Counted from the stretch's first letter, positions 1-14,070 are shown. The stretch is DNA of 64,000 nucleotides from Micromussa lordhowensis (GCA_964020085.1 OZ026608.1:8503179-8567178), one strand, 5' to 3'. Notes: generated by a model from the letters alone, not told the origin. Numbers and translations are program-made.

Positions 1-56
1 AGGATATTATTACCACTTGACACAATGATTTCGTTGCCAATTATCTCCGGATCCCG

Positions 57-462
57 ATGGGGAGGTACTCCCCAAAGAATTTGGTGGCAGTGTGCGGCTC
101 GAAACTTGAAACCTATACCCTTTGTCTGACCAAAATCTGTGATTTTTCATACCTTATTTCAGACGCGACCAAACAATCGATAGCCTACTTCAGACCGCTA
201 AAACTAGTACATGGCTCTAATATATGACCACAGCTAACTGAAATGGCTTTCTTTTTCGAAAACATTTGAAAAAGACTGGACTACAAATTGCGGAGAAAAT
301 AGACCCTTGTAAACAAAATACCCAATGCCAAGTGAAAAGCATACCCTATTTCAGACCAAAATAATGAAAATCTGTACCCATTTCAGCCCACAACCGCTCA
401 AAAAACATACCTTTGGGACCGCACATACCTACAGAGCCCATGTAAGTGAGTACCTCCCCCAC
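57..462. repeat. Inverted-end repeat element, non-coding
   Basis: The left edge reads GGGGAGGTACTC and the right edge has the reverse complement GAGTACCTCCCC, so the block of about 400 bp has short inverted ends. The interior has phrases built around 'taccc..tttcag' repeated with variation and no usable ORF. Similar 'gggagtacccc' phrases recur near 40.54 kb. It is probably a non-autonomous DNA element; the family was not identified. Confidence 0.5.
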
Positions 463-532
463 GACAAGAATAGCAAAATTACATGCAATTGGTGATATCG
501 CATTACTGCTTACAGTAGCCACCGATACTTAC

Positions 533-696
533 CATCAGCTGTAGTGTTGACATAAATCCCAGACAGCGCAAACCCATTAGATGTTTTCTCTGGAGTCCGG
601 ATGTAGCCGTACAGAACATTGTCGATGTCGTGCTGGGTAAAGGTGAATGGAAAAAACACAGATGAATCACCGTACTCCATGGTTTTTGATCCACAA
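533..696 (-). CDS. Internal exon of an unidentified minus-strand gene
   Basis: Read on the minus strand, a TTTTCTTTTAG acceptor is followed by a 164-nt exon open throughout and ended by a consensus donor G|GTAAGT. The exon carries 1 nt of a codon at each end around 54 whole codons. The peptide starts CGSKTMEYGDSS, contains FTFTQHDIDNVLYGYI and ends GIYVNTTAD. It looks like part of an extracellular beta-rich domain, and the FTQxDID phrase is loosely like CSPG-type repeats, but I cannot assign a family. An internal Met is present, so it could also be a first coding exon. The next downstream exon would lie left of the window; I found no matching upstream exon. Strong splice sites plus balanced composition make it a real exon more likely than not. 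Confidence 0.55.
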
Positions 697-3600
697 CTAA
701 AAGAAAAAAAAATAAGGATTATACCAGTACTCTCAACATAAATAAGAAAGTATTTTTTTCATATTTTAAACTCTGCCACCATAAAGTTTCAATTGGGAGA
801 AGCTTGCTTTCAATCAGCAAATTCACCATGCCAATTTGTCTCTTTTAGTTTAATTTTTCGGCCCTTCTTTCTGCATTTGGCTGTCGTTCTTTTGTTTTCA
901 ATTTCACGTATTTCATTCGTGATATGTCAGTAAATCTAGGTAACATGTACACCTATTGTACAAAGTTTGTATATTTACTTGTATATTCCCAATTCACTCT
1001 AGTTGTAACTGATAATGACAGAAGTTACTGTCGAAACAAGTATTTAAACTGAAAAGCGTTGTCCTATTTATCAGTAGCCTGCTACTAACAAGACCATTTA
1101 GCCGAGTCTATGACTGAATTGAAGAACTGAAAATAAGATCAACAAGAATTGTAAAAAAAGGAATATTTAGCTTAGGTAATTTTTTCTTTCTTTCTTAGCT
1201 TTTGGTTATTGTTTTCCATAAACCATACGGAACTTTAGCTACTAATGTAGCATGAAGGTGCTTGCGTTTTAAATTCTTATCATCGAAAAACTTCTAAATA
1301 TCTTCTACCATTAATTTTCAAACATGTCTTGTACAATCGAGGCTTTTCTAACTTTCCTTTATGAATTTTCAAGTGCTCTTTAAGAAAGCAACGAGTTCCG
1401 TTGTCACTGAAAACAACAAACGCTTTATTTCCTTCCTTACAATAAAGCTGAAACGGGAAATGTTGGTGATAAATCGACAATGGTCAACATTAATGAATGA
1501 TTAAAACACTCGCTGATAAATATCCCAGTAGTTTGATGCCATCAGTGTTTTCGAAGGAATTCGGTATCTTATATTATCACTCCTTAAAGTTAGCAGGATA
1601 AATGATAGCTTCAATTCAAGTTTCATTTTATTTGCGTGGTAAAAAAGGCAGGGTATATAGTTAAAGAATGAAAATTAATCTCGTTACTGAGAAACTTTAT
1701 TTGTTTCCATATTTTTCCACATAAACGAATTTTCAAGATTAAAATTGTAACAAATTCATTCGATCATAGGCGAACCGGCAGTAACAGGATTAAGCCACGG
1801 ACGCAAAATGTTTCTTTTTTTTCCTCATCTCTCTTATATATGCAATTTGCGATTAATATAGGAACGAGTGTAAATAAGTAAATTACAATGACAATAATAC
1901 ACAAACAAGATCAAGCATTGACTTCTCAGATGATATAAAAACATTTACCTTGAAACGTTTAAGCTTTCCTCTCAAGTTATACAAAATACCAGGAAATTAA
2001 TACAAAACTAATATCAAGATCGAATTTTAAGTTCAAACCCCATTTTTTGTATTAGCTTTCATTATATCATTATATATAATTTATTTATTTCCTTTTTTCA
2101 ATTCTGATGTTCTCAATATTTTGGTTCTGCAGTCTTGTCAGTCATTCCTTAAATTATTTACTGGTGAATAATTTTCAGTTCATATTTGATTGGAAAGGTG
2201 ATTGTAAGAAGACTTCCAAGCAAGGTTACACCCAAATCTAGCCAAGAGATATTTTCTATTGGACACGACCTGAAAAGCATCTCGCAAAATATGACAAACG
2301 TTGATACATTTAGTTATATTTGTTATAGTCCCATTAGAAGAAAAAATACAAATTAATACATACAATATGTGTAGTATTCAGAACATAGTCAGCGGGAAAA
2401 AAAATCGTTAATTTATCACCTGATTACAATTACATGCTTGCATTGATCGATAAAGTATCTCACCTTTAGATCGTCGTGTTATAAAATAGTGAATTAGCGA
2501 ACTACATAATGATAGCTTCCGTGCTCAGAAAAAAACTATTCAATAGTGTTTGATGTCCTATAGTTAGACTAGCGTTTTCCTATTGGCTAAATATGTTATA
2601 TAATAAAAGGAAATCACAATTTAGAACTGTTTCAGGTTTAATTGCCGGAAATTTAGTAGGCGGCACCTAACACTGAGTGTTTTTCTTGAGCTTTGCCGAG
2701 AATAAAAGTCACTTTGGTTACACTAACTTCAATATCTACTCCAATTTTGAATGTATTGTTTTCTGAGGTTCCGTTTCTAAAGTGCAGAAATAATTATTTT
2801 TTTCTCTAGAAAGAGATTTAAAACTAATTAGTATGCGCGTTGAAAAACAAGTTGCAAAGCTGGCCAGAATGCTGACCAAAATGCGAATCGCCGTTTCGAT
2901 TGTACAAGATATATCAAATACATCTTTAACAACAAAAAATTAATGGAATGAAGAAAACTTGACTTGAGCATTCTTTTTGCTTTTTCGTTGAGTTAGTATA
3001 TATCCGTGTCAAGAATCGGTGTTTTTCGTTGGGTTTCTTCAAGGTTTCCTTTTTATCCCAGGATACCAAAACAATAGGGTTAGAGTGAGCGACATTATTT
3101 GACAAGCAAACTAAGAAGGGATAAACATTGCTGTAAGTGTTTGTTTAAAAACGTGAAGGGTAAAAACAAGCAAAGCGAACGTTTATCGAGTCTAACTCAA
3201 TTACACTTTAAACAAATTTTCAGTATATTTTGCTTAAACTGTTGTTCTAATTTTCTCTATTAAAGCTTGTTACTTTGCCTCTGTACTAAACGGTGCCTTT
3301 CAGCCGTTAAAATACCGTCTTTTGGACCTTTCGATGAGTCACTCTATGCAAACTACGTTTCTGGATTTTTTTTTGGAAGATAGAGTGGTGAAAGCAATCA
3401 TACATAACTATAACCTTAATAGACGTAGAATTTATACGAGGGATGGATTAAAGATGAAAAAGAAACGAAAAACGCATTTCGTTAAGTGTGGCTCCAACAG
3501 TGTTTCAACTTACCTTTTACAATTCGCACACTTGTTGTAAGACCAGAATATAGATGCGATGTCGTTATTGCTGTGAGCTGATCTTTACTTCGCTAAGCTT

Positions 3601-6600
3601 AACACACCGTCAAGAGGCGAACGTTGTGAGTTCTGTAATCGGAAGCAGGTCATTTTCAGCCTTTATAAACCTCATTTGAATAATGCGAGGTTACTGCAGA
3701 TGTTAACAAAGCAACAATTTAATGGCTCGGAGTGAAATTGCGCGATCGAACGCGATAACGTCAGTTTTGTTGTTGTTAAGCAATCTAATGAAAATTAACG
3801 AACTCCTTTTTTGATTGAATATCGTTACTGGGAACCAAATATAATTGCCTACTTTAGGTATTCCAGAGCCTGCATTAGCTTCCGAGCTAAAATGAATAAA
3901 GGTTTTCCTTTTTTCTTAAGTCGTACCTGCTTTTCGAATCAGTTGAACTTAAAATATTCATGATCTTTGATTCTTATCCAAAATTTTAAATATTAAGCAC
4001 GGATTCACGGCGTAGACAAACGGTACCTGTGGGATTGCGAGATGGATTTTCTACGCCACAATATTATATTGTGGTAGAGTTTTACGTGCGCTTTCCAAGG
4101 ATGCTATTAAAGTTTGCATCTTTCTTGGCAAATATTTGATTTATTCGCTAATTTTTCCTTGTCATGGAGAGAAACAAACAGGGTGTTTTTGTCCGAAGAT
4201 TAAATTCCTTAGCCAAAAAACATCACCAGTGTCACGTATCATAGTTTTGATCTCTTACACTGGAAGAAAGAAAGCTGTTGATAGCAGGTTGTACCGAATG
4301 ACACACTGAACGCGGGTTATTACAACTTAAAACAATCATTATTATTTATTGAAGACCGCGTTTAGGCGTAAATTCACACTTTCAAATGCATATGCCTCGA
4401 ACGTGATAAACACAACGAAACTACGGAATCAAGATGGCTCGCTTGTTACCGCACAGTGCATATGCCTCTTAACGCATAAGAAAAAAAAAACACCGCTACT
4501 TTGCGATGCAAAGCGTGTTTACTCATCAAATACGCTCTACGCCCTAACTTGACTTGTGTCGGCGTTTTTATGCATCAAGTGTCTAAGCTCATATTATTTT
4601 AGCTCACAGAGTAGCATAAATTTCCTTTCACCTCAGAAAGTATACAACAGCTGACGTTGTTAGTTAGCAAGCGAATTATTGTTAAATTCAAAGATAAAAT
4701 TGCAATGGTCAACGAAATATTGGAATTTTAGCTGTAGCTCAGCTGAGCGTGCGGCTGTTTACAAAAAAATTTTTTAGTGATCATTGAAGGCAAATGCTAA
4801 ATCTATTAATGAGCCTTTTATTGTGTTTTCATCAGGATTAGCTAGTCAATTTGGCGAAATCTTTTACGCATGTACATTTCCGTTAACCATTATGATTTGT
4901 CGCAAATATATTGTCAGAAATATAAAGCAAAATTGAGAGAGTAAAAAGAGTTTTGAAGCTTTTCGCTTGCAAAAAAAGAAAGAAAGGAAACATGGAAATT
5001 GTAATCCCCGCAGCATCACCGAGTTCAGCGATAAAATTGTTGTAAATACATCTTCATCGAATCGGCTTTTATCTTTGCAGTGAAACTGATGTATTTTCTA
5101 TCTCATTGTCTTGAAAAGTAAATTTCTTAATATAATGAACGCATTAGTAGAGATAAAGTTGAACCAATACCTAAATGAGGGACAGATGTTGCGAAAAAGG
5201 ATGAAACAATTAAATTCTCTGTCGTGTCCCACAAGAAATAGAAAACTTTCTGAACATTTATTTTTGTTAAAACCGCCGTACTTTAGAGATCTTCGAAGGA
5301 TCAACAATTAATAAAATTCTGTATAATGGTAGCTGTTTTCCATCTATTGACTTTTATTTAAATGGATGTTTGATTTTCATTCGAAAGACGTCTGCTAGCT
5401 AATAAAAAATCGAGTAAATAATTCGATATCAATTTTTTGTTTCCAAACAACATTCTCATAAACAATTCAATGAGTTAAGTCGCTGGACTAAGACAGATGA
5501 ATTTTCTAGTAGACAGATATCATCGTTTGAATTATGTGCATGTGAGTTGTTTAAGCAATCACCTAACCACAATGCGAGTACGGAACCCCTTTGAAGTGTT
5601 TTCGATTGTCGAGGGACAAACAGCAATAGTTATCGACAGCTTGCAAACTGAGCACTATTTAAAAACATTTAATTTTTGTTTCCTGGTAAGTTTCGCTTTA
5701 GAATTGATCTCTGTTTAAAGAAAACAACCTGTTTTAATAACTGCAAACATTGCCCTACCGTTAGCGACAAGCCAGGGAAGATATTGCGGTTTATCACATT
5801 GTTCTCTTATGGTTTATTTAACTTATCTAACGCCTCGCCGACGCAGAACTTTTTCAAGATATTAAAACAGCGCAGGGATGCCATAGAACAATTCGTTAAA
5901 ATATATGATATAATTCAATAAAATTAGCATTGTTCAATCAGTTCTTAAAGTAAGAAGCTGTTTGAATTCGTGAAAAGCAGTTTCCAAAAAATAACAATTT
6001 AAACAACATTGATAAGCTTATTGCTTTGCTATCACGAGCTGGCATCGCTGCACTGCCAGCGTCCTGTAATTATTTAAAATTAATTAATTATCCATAGCTT
6101 CACGGGACTTGAAGTGAAATAAAATGACCCACGATGAGATATGACCCACTAGCAGCATGGGTTAAATCTTAAATTAGCTAGATGATTTCGAGAGATATTA
6201 TCTGCTTCATCGTAAAACATTCCCTGCACTGTTAACTAAAAGGAATAGTGATTTCTGTTTGAGTTGACTTAATTTTATTTATTTTACTACTGTAATTACT
6301 TCTCAAAACGTCGATGACCTTTCTGCTTCAAATTCGCGTATATGGGCATCACAAAAAAAGAGGAAAAAATGGTATGTGCAATTAAAAATAACACCTTGAG
6401 CTTTCGTTCAGTCTTTTCTCTATTAAATATTTATAAAATTTTAGGCCTAAAATTACAGGTGAATATAGTTAAAGAAAATCAGTTTACAAAACACCAATAA
6501 TACTTTTTTGGGAGTTTTTGCTTTGAAATCGGTTTGAGAAACGTGTACTATAAAAAATCAAAATGATAAAATTAAACTTTCGAGAATTTTTCGAGAACGA

Positions 6601-7162
6601 GCAGAGCATGAGCTGTGAATATTTTAGGTTCGTCCAATCGGGAACCTGTTTGCGAGTTGTTTTGCCTCCAGTCCCAAGCTTCACTAAATCTTTACAGCTG
6701 AAGGACTAAAAAATAACTCCTACAAAACTTAACAACTCCTACAAAAGGACATGATCGAAAAACAGCACATTTAACATCCGTATTACCCACATTTACCACC
6801 CATGATTAATTTTTTACTCCTCATTTCATTCTTTTTTTTTGTTGCTACATATAAATTATTTACACTTGCGAATTGAGTAGGGCTAATTATACTTTGCGGC
6901 AAAAGAGTAAGAAGTTGTATGAATTAAGTGCTACGGGAAAAATACCTTAACAAAATCAGTTTAAGTAACAAATGAATCTGCTCTTTTTGTTTTATCGATT
7001 TCTTCTTTTTCCAACGAAAACAAAGGCTGCATGGGGAAGAAAGTTCTTAAAGACACAACAGATAAATTTCTTTTGCCAATATCCTACGACTTCAACTCTT
7101 CCTTTTGAATAATTTCCATTTATTTTCGCTGCGAAATTGAATTTCTGAAGAGGTTCATTAGT
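697..7162. other. Gene-poor AT-rich stretch
   Basis: I see no supportable gene apart from the possible zinc-finger relic listed separately. Short ORFs near 5.1-5.3 kb are open on both strands at once, which is what AT-rich non-coding DNA gives by chance. An ORF at 5497-5682 ends at a good donor (CTG|GTAAGT), but nothing else supports it. Confidence 0.5.
1280..1480 (-). pseudogene. Possible degenerate C2H2 zinc-finger fragment
   Basis: The minus-strand translation contains YCKEGNKAF, then LKEHLKIHKGKLEKP, then YKTCLK. This follows the order of a C2H2 finger (C-x2-C-x12-H-x3-H with a TGEKP-like linker and the next finger's first Cys), but the second Cys of the first finger is Gly, the spacing is too long and the linker has extra residues. 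It ends soon after without further fingers. A decayed zinc-finger copy is the simplest reading; chance resemblance is possible. Confidence 0.3.
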
Positions 7163-7378
7163 AGGAGGCGCGGTGATCGAACGGGTTGGTACGCAGAATC
7201 CCGGATCGAGCAGTCTGGGTTCGGCTCTGGGCTGCGTCATTGTGTTGTGCTCTTGTGCAAAAGATATTGCCCTCACACCACCTCTCGCCACCGGGGTGCG
7301 TGTACGGCTACTGGCGAAATAAGTGCTGGAGGTGACCCTGCGATAGACTAGCATCCCTTCCCGATGGGGGAGTAGAAA
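7163..7378 (+). mobile_element. tRNA-derived SINE
   Basis: The head (GCGCGGTGATCGAACGGG...) has tRNA-like box A and box B regions, with TGGGTTCGGCTCT standing for box B. The body ends in CCCTGCGATAGACTAGCATC followed by GATGGGGGAG. The same ending (rc of CCGGATGGAATGCTAGTCC) occurs in the SINE at 32.25-32.48 kb on the other strand, so the two belong to one family. A long minus-strand ORF over this block is a shadow. Confidence 0.65.
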
Positions 7379-9450
7379 TATTCCTAATCGCTTTTTGCTA
7401 CCGAAACAGGAGAAAAGCGCCGCAGTATATTTTCAGCTTACTGAATACACTGCCCACGAAATAGAAAAAAATACCCAATTTATTATCACGTAAGCTTTTT
7501 TTGATTTAGCTCTCGATCTTTTCCATCTTTTCCAAGCTTTGATCCTATATAAGAAGTAAGTCTAAGGAGTCTTTCCTGCTGTGGCGAGACTTGCACGATG
7601 CAAATAATTTGTTAAGCAATATTCAATAACAAATCATGCAGGATACCAGAGCTTATATTCTCTCTCATTTCATTATAGACATAATTCTGTCTGAATCATT
7701 GTTATAGTCATTCAGACTTCGACAGTATTACATAAACTAAGCGGGATGTTGCAAGTTCCACGTGAATGATAAGTTCTTTCCATGACCGTACCTAAAAATG
7801 TACTGACAAGGGATTAAATTATGCCAACCGGTTTCGCAAAGATTTCGGATTCCCTGACCTCGACCCATATCAGTCGGTAGCCGATTTATAGGCAATCTCG
7901 ATTACTCAAATTTTTATCGTTTAGGCGGAACGGAGATCCCAAAAGACGTTTACTGCATACTATAAATGACACAAGGCAAGTTCTGACAGTTCGTGAATCA
8001 GAAATGAATATAACGATCCGACAGAAGATTTCTATCACCTTTGCTGTAATTCCAGTCTGTGTTTTGCTATAAACGAAAAGGGAGATCTAATTTTCGTTCG
8101 CAGACTTCGCAGTGAGATTTGCAAATAAGGGGACTTTATTAGAAATGCAAGCTGGTATAAGGCACAGAGGTGAGAGAGTTACATCAATCTTTGCATAGTT
8201 TAAGTATAATATTTTCCAAGTAGTACACTGTTTCTCTGAGGCGTTCGGTAAGTTGGCGACTGAGCACCGCGATAAGTGGCAAGCTGATCATATGTAACAG
8301 GTTAGCCAAGTATAATCTATATGGTGGTTCAGTAAAAGGAATACTTTAAGATGAGCTTAGCGCCTACGCAATTCACAAGAACCAAAACGCGGGTGGTGCC
8401 ATCTTGGTAAGTTTAGGCCACTTGAACTTTATTTGTTATGATTCCTTCATGTAAATCAATAATAACGATTCTGAAAACAATAAAAACATTACGGAGTTTT
8501 ATGCTCCTCTTTTACTCATTTATTAAAATTGTAATCTACTTTAATTCTACCCTTAGTATCGAGCATAAAATTAACCCTCGCTTTTTTATGGACTCGGCAT
8601 TTTCCGTGCCTACATTATAGCTGAATTTAGTGTGTCCTGAGGGATGTTTTTTTAGTTGTGGCAGCACTGCCAAAAATAAGACAGACCTTTAATAAAGGTC
8701 AGACAATAAAATCACATTTGTTTTCTTTTTTCTCATGCTGTCTAAACAAAGCAATCACAGAAGGACTCCATGAGTATTATTGTTTGGAAAGCCTGCTATA
8801 GCCGCCATATGTAACAAATAACTTAACAAAAGAGAGAGACTAAACTGAGTCTATTAACAAAATGGCCTCATTGTTTTTGTTCAAGTGTTTTATAACAGCA
8901 GTACAAAAAGCTGCCAAACTTTTTTTTTTGTAAAAATCAATAATCAGCACCAAATCATTTTCAATGACATAAAAGTCAGAATGGCTCAGCAGAATTGAAA
9001 TTTATTTTGCTATGTAATTCTTAAGAGGGGAGCTAATTTGCTTATTTCCTTCGAACCAGCTTCAGTGTTTATATCCATGGCTGCATCGTGTAAATATATA
9101 CCTTCCTGAAAAATGTTCCTTTTGATATTGTCTTTCTAGACAAGACGAAAGCTTATAGCCTGACATATCTCCAGGAAATGTTCGACTCTAGCTCAACAAT
9201 TTCGAAAGAGAATCTCTCCTTACAATCTGAGGGGCACGAATAGTTAATTTCCCCTTCCTTATCCATGAGTGATTTTCATAAATGAAGCTTTATTTCAGTA
9301 GCGAAAACCAGCCATGAATATTGAAACTCATGAATAACCTTGGGAAGCCTAATTCCCCAAGACGCACAGGTAATTAGAACATTTTATAAAGGTAATCGAT
9401 AAATGGGTAGCAATATACGGAACAACGCCCAAAATGGTCTTAAAAGCTTA
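7379..9450. other. No gene seen
   Basis: AT-rich sequence with short random ORFs only. No domain, signal peptide or convincing splice pair was found. Confidence 0.45.
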
Positions 9451-9963
9451 TTACACCCGCTCTCAGTGTTACGTGCAGAGGCGACATCTTTCGACTATCT
9501 TTCGACATGCCATCTTTCGACATGCTCTGTAAAGTGCTGAAAGACCGTTTAACTGTGAAACTGGCAATTTTTCCGGTTGTTAGCGGAACAGATAGCAAAT
9601 CAGTAATTACTGATCTCAAATGAATGAAGAGGATCGTAAAATTTTGCATGTTTCCCGATTTATGGGATAATTCAAACGATTTTAGCGTAGTCGGTCGATC
9701 GGCTCTCAATAGTGACTTCCGGTAAAATTGGACCGTTAAATTCGAAAGACGTACACATTCAAAACAGTCGATTTATCTCTCGCAGAATAACTTATTGGTA
9801 CTCCTAGCCTTATTCTGATGTCAAATAAATCCATCTTTCATGACTAAAAATCGAGTTCGACCGTGAAGCTTACATTTTTGACGTAGGCCAGGTTACATAG
9901 CATGTCGAGAGATGGCATGTCGAAAGATTGTCGCTATACACGTAACACTGAAAGCGGGTGTAA
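9451..9963. mobile_element. 513-bp non-autonomous TIR element
   Basis: The left end TTACACCCGCTCTCAGTGTT is matched by the inverted right end ...AACACTGAAAGCGGGTGTAA. The match continues inward for about 65-70 bases on each arm (9451-9521 and 9899-9963), including the repeated TCTTTCGACATG phrase. The centre is not palindromic and encodes nothing recognisable; a minus-strand ORF of 89 codons inside is a by-product. This is a MITE-type copy. Confidence 0.75.
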
Positions 9964-12222
9964 AATCTCGCTCATTAAAGCGACGTTATATTTACATCTC
10001 TCGAGGTCATTTATTTGTTGATTAATTTTGACTGACACTGATTAAAACCCTTTCTACTCGGATAAAATCAGGCCAATATCTGAATATCGTCCAATTATCA
10101 GCAACACGGTTTTGCTCTTAACCACAGGAAGCAAATGTGGTTAGTTTGAAACGATTGATTCTTTTAAAACTTAATAAACTTACGAAAACCTTAAAGGCAG
10201 CAGTATGATCACAAAAGGAGGCCGCAAAAAAGGGCGGGTGTTGAAATTGAACTGAAAAGACTGAATGTAAAATGAATAAAAATTTTGCCTTTATATATCA
10301 TATTTCATTGAATTTTGACCTTGCAAGTAGACTAGTAGTAGCCTGATTACATGACTTGATGAGATTACATGTAGATGTAATGATGTAAAATGCGGAAACA
10401 CAGAAGAAATATAGTTGTGACCGTCGCAGTTAACTGTAATCGCATGAAAGTGCAGCCGGAAAAAGTTTTCGGGCTTCAACGGGATTCGAGCCGGTAGCAT
10501 GCGTTACTGAGCACTACAGCGTTCTGCCAACTGGGCTATGATCACGAAGACCTATACGTTGGCATCAGGCCACATTATTGAGTTCATCTTAACCTCGTTA
10601 AAGAAATGAAATTGTAAATTGTGATTACAAGTGCAATGGTCACACATTCATTTTAGAATAGTTGTCGACACGCATGCATCGCGACTTATTTGATTGCTAT
10701 GCGTTCAGCGAGAACAGGAACGACTTATTTTTCCTTAGCCTTGTGACAGATAAAAATAAGACATTTTTGCGATGTATGAATTGAATTAATTTTGAATCAT
10801 AGAATAACTCAGAATGATAGCAAAACCACAAAGGGCTGGTAAAATATTATAATAAATCTAAAATGAACAAAAAAAACAGAAAAGCTGAGTATAATGTGAA
10901 AGACGATTTTGAACAACTAAGCAACTTTAAGCCTGTGCTAGCTGTTGTGACGGGTGAGGGATTTTAACATAGGGAATCATTTGATAACAAAATGTAAAAT
11001 AAAGTCGGGGATTACAACGTCTAAAATTTGACGAAACACCATTCTAAAACACAGTTTATCAGCTTTGCTTTAAAAAGTGAGATTTCTTGGGAGCATGGTA
11101 CGAAAAGGGCAACAAGACGACAAAACTACTGAAGTACTAACTTTCAAGTGATCTTCAACCAACAGAAGAATACCCAGTCATTTTTACTCAAATATTTGCA
11201 TAAAACATTTCTTACAAAATTCTCAACGGCACGAGGTAATTACATGTTATTAATCTGATATAGGCGAAAACGAAGTCAATTCAGGGTGGTTATATTTTTT
11301 TACTATGTTTAAAACGTGATTGTAGGTACGGATCAAGTTTCTAAATGCGCTAATCGAGAGAAAGGGAGAGAAAACCGAAAGAGAACCCCAAATATGACAG
11401 TACATTGAAATAGAAGGCGTTTATTGATGAATGCATTACGACCTAAAGTTAAACAGAACCATTGAAAATGCCATGTGTTTCTCTCAGGCAGGTTTCTGTA
11501 CAGTCCGGCTGTAATTAAACTTTTATCCAATTTTCAAAACGCCTAATTAACTCTCTCCGATTCGGCATGTAAATGACACGTTAGATAATTTACCAAGGCA
11601 GTGGGTGAGTATCAGGAAATATAGAGAAAGCAGAATAAAATCATTAATTCAGTCTCAGAAATACCTTGCTCTTACATTGTGTTTACACAAGCTAACTCTC
11701 TGATCAACTAATGGAGAGGCCGATGAATAAAAAAAGATTCTTTTTGGAGAATAATGGAGACTAAATGGACTGTGCAAAAGCTTTGTTTACACATTCGCTT
11801 TTTTTTAAACAAAGGTTAAGACAACACTGACAAGTGGACCAGATGTTTTGCTGCGAACAGAGAACAACATTTGCTTTACGCTTTAAAGTTATTCGATTAC
11901 CAAAGTGAAATTATTTTGATAAGTTATAGTCAATATGTAAAGACAATGTCTATAAATAGCATGTAGGACATTACAAACATGTTATCACCCCAAATTATCG
12001 CATGTACTGCGGTGATGTAGCATCTGTGGTCTTCAGGGTGAGAGAAGTAAGGAATAGAAAGGATAATCGAACTTTCTTTGGAAACTGGAACATCCAGATG
12101 ATGAGGTTAAGCATGACTAATCATCTCTTTTTTATTAGTCTCTCGTATTAAACAAGAGTTAATTAAGCTTTGGCGCAAACATGCACAAACTAAATATTTT
12201 CAATCCAATGTCAAATGAATTT
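9964..12222. other. Gene-free stretch containing one SINE
   Basis: Apart from the SINE at about 10.3-10.55 kb I see only AT-rich sequence with short unsupported ORFs. Confidence 0.45.
10300..10550 (-). mobile_element. tRNA-derived SINE (second family)
   Basis: On the minus strand the head contains TAGCCCAGTTGGCAGAACG (box A like) and GGCTCGAATCC (box B like), the promoter spacing of a tRNA. The body then runs through CCCGAAAACTTTTTCCGGC and a TGCGA..CATCATTACAT tail towards 10.3 kb. The acceptor stem does not pair as in a working tRNA, so I call a SINE, not a tRNA gene. Confidence 0.65.
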
Positions 12223-12878
12223 TTAAGGACGTTCGCACCCAAAATAATTCCATAGACAGGTTTCTTTCAAACTTACCATGAAGTACGATAAAGATCAACT
12301 TTTGCCAAAAAGCCAAAAAAAAGGTTATTCACCGTGCTCGTTGTCGAGATATGGCGCGTTGCAATTGAAAAACATCCGTTTTTAGAGGTTTTCGTTTACG
12401 ACGATGTTACAAACTTACAACTATCGACCATAAAAGAAGCTACGCATTCATGACATTTAGATCAAGTAAAATGTACTCAAATCAACACAACTAAGTGAAT
12501 TAAGTAAAATTTTAATTTGGAGCTGATTATCATTCCCCCAGGTAGAATAGGTCTAGAAAAATTAAAAAAGATAATAGCCTTTTCCATCCACATTCGAAGA
12601 AAACTTACTTCACACGAGAGCAGAAAAAGCGAAGTATTTGTCAACTTCTCAAGTTTTCCTGTCTTTTTTGTTAAAATGGATAACACCGGGAAAGGAATTG
12701 GTCTACAGAAAGAAAACTTAGGTCAGCGATAAAAGTTCAGGCGACTAGGTGCAAAGCCCTATACTTGCTTATATTTCTTCCTTAGCGCGCCCGCTTGATG
12801 TATGACGTAGAGTGTGCCGTTGCGACATGAATTTCGTGCCCAGAGAGGATGCGCAGTAACAATGAGCGCGACCCTTAA
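12223..12878. mobile_element. TTAA-bounded MITE-like repeat
   Basis: The block starts TTAAGGACGTTCGC and ends, in inverted orientation, with TTAAGGGTCGCGCTC; both ends are TTAA, the target duplicated by piggyBac-type elements. The inside is AT-rich apart from its right 100 bp. Open frames exist on both strands over 12.48-12.73 kb but resemble nothing known. Confidence 0.45.
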
Positions 12879-14070
12879 AAGAAAAAAAGGAAAGAAGCAT
12901 AGTCGCTTTTAAACCATAAAAAAAACTGCAACCTGTTTGTTTCCATGACCAAAATGCCAGATTTAATTGAAGATTATAACGTAGCGCGAGCGCTGGTCCT
13001 ACCTAATTCCTAAAACTGGATGCTAAAATTGATGCTAAAAATCTCTATTACGCACTACCGTGCGCAAATAAATAGACGTGTGCAGTTTCATTTTAGCTGC
13101 AAAATTTCGTCGAGTCTAGCTGCGAGTTCCTTTTGCTAAAGTTTCGGCAATGTGAGCATCATTCTGAACTATCCAAGTCCTACTTCGAGCCTTCAAGCGT
13201 TTGCTAAAACGTGAGTCACGGTATTTTGACTCATTTTGGCTACATTTTCAAAGAGCATTTTGACTTTGTTTGCCTACATTTTCATTAATTCGAAGAAGCA
13301 AAGTTTTATTGACAATTTTAGGAACCAGATGAAGCGTTTTTGTTTAATTGTTGCTCAAAGATTGTGGTGCGTTTTTAACCAGGTAATAGGATCCTTACGT
13401 TTTCCTTCGAATTCGCCATGGATTGTGAGAACTTTGCAGTCATTCACAAATAAACTGAACATGTTTTAGCGCTCGAGTTGTTGTCGCTATGTTACAAAAG
13501 AACTCTTACGCTTCTCTCGTGCTCTTGAAAATTCCTGAATGCATCCGCATAACTCGATGTACGCACGCTAAGCGTGAAGCAATCTTTACTTTCAAATATT
13601 TAGTCATGGTGCTAATTTTCACCAGCGACTCTTTTTGCAGGCCTGGTAATCAATAACTGATCCACAAAGGAATGAGTTTAAGGTGCTGTCTTTTCAAATC
13701 ACGCGTAAAACAAAGCTTGCCGAACCTATAATTATACCGATAGCTTGCATCGACACAACGAATAAGTCCCTCTTCGATCGGTTAAAAGAAATAAATTAAA
13801 GCAAAAAGGAACAGGAATGGCTAAGGATGGAGAAGATTGACTCGGACTACTTGAAAACTGTGCAAACGTGACGTAATATATTTAAAAAATTGTTAACTAA
13901 AAGGCGCGAACAGAGTTGCTCAGAGAAAAAAATACTTATCCATAAATTTTAGAGATTGAAGATCTAGTTGAAATTGGTCAATAATAGAATACATATGTAT
14001 ATTCACTGTTCGTTTTAATTTTGAACAGAGGAAAAACTTCGCCGTTTTCCAGCCACTTGGATACACCCAT
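12879..14070. other. No gene seen
   Basis: No supportable coding or RNA feature. It lies downstream of the terminal exon of the minus-strand peptide gene at 14.5 kb. Confidence 0.4.

Noticed and set aside
5497..5921. Two overlapping plus-strand ORFs with a good internal donor at 5682
   Set aside because: No acceptor, domain or partner exon; the second ORF has no ATG. AT-rich chance frames are more likely.
10440..10560. Possible tRNA gene
   Set aside because: Box A and B are present but the cloverleaf does not pair and a SINE body follows; called a SINE instead.
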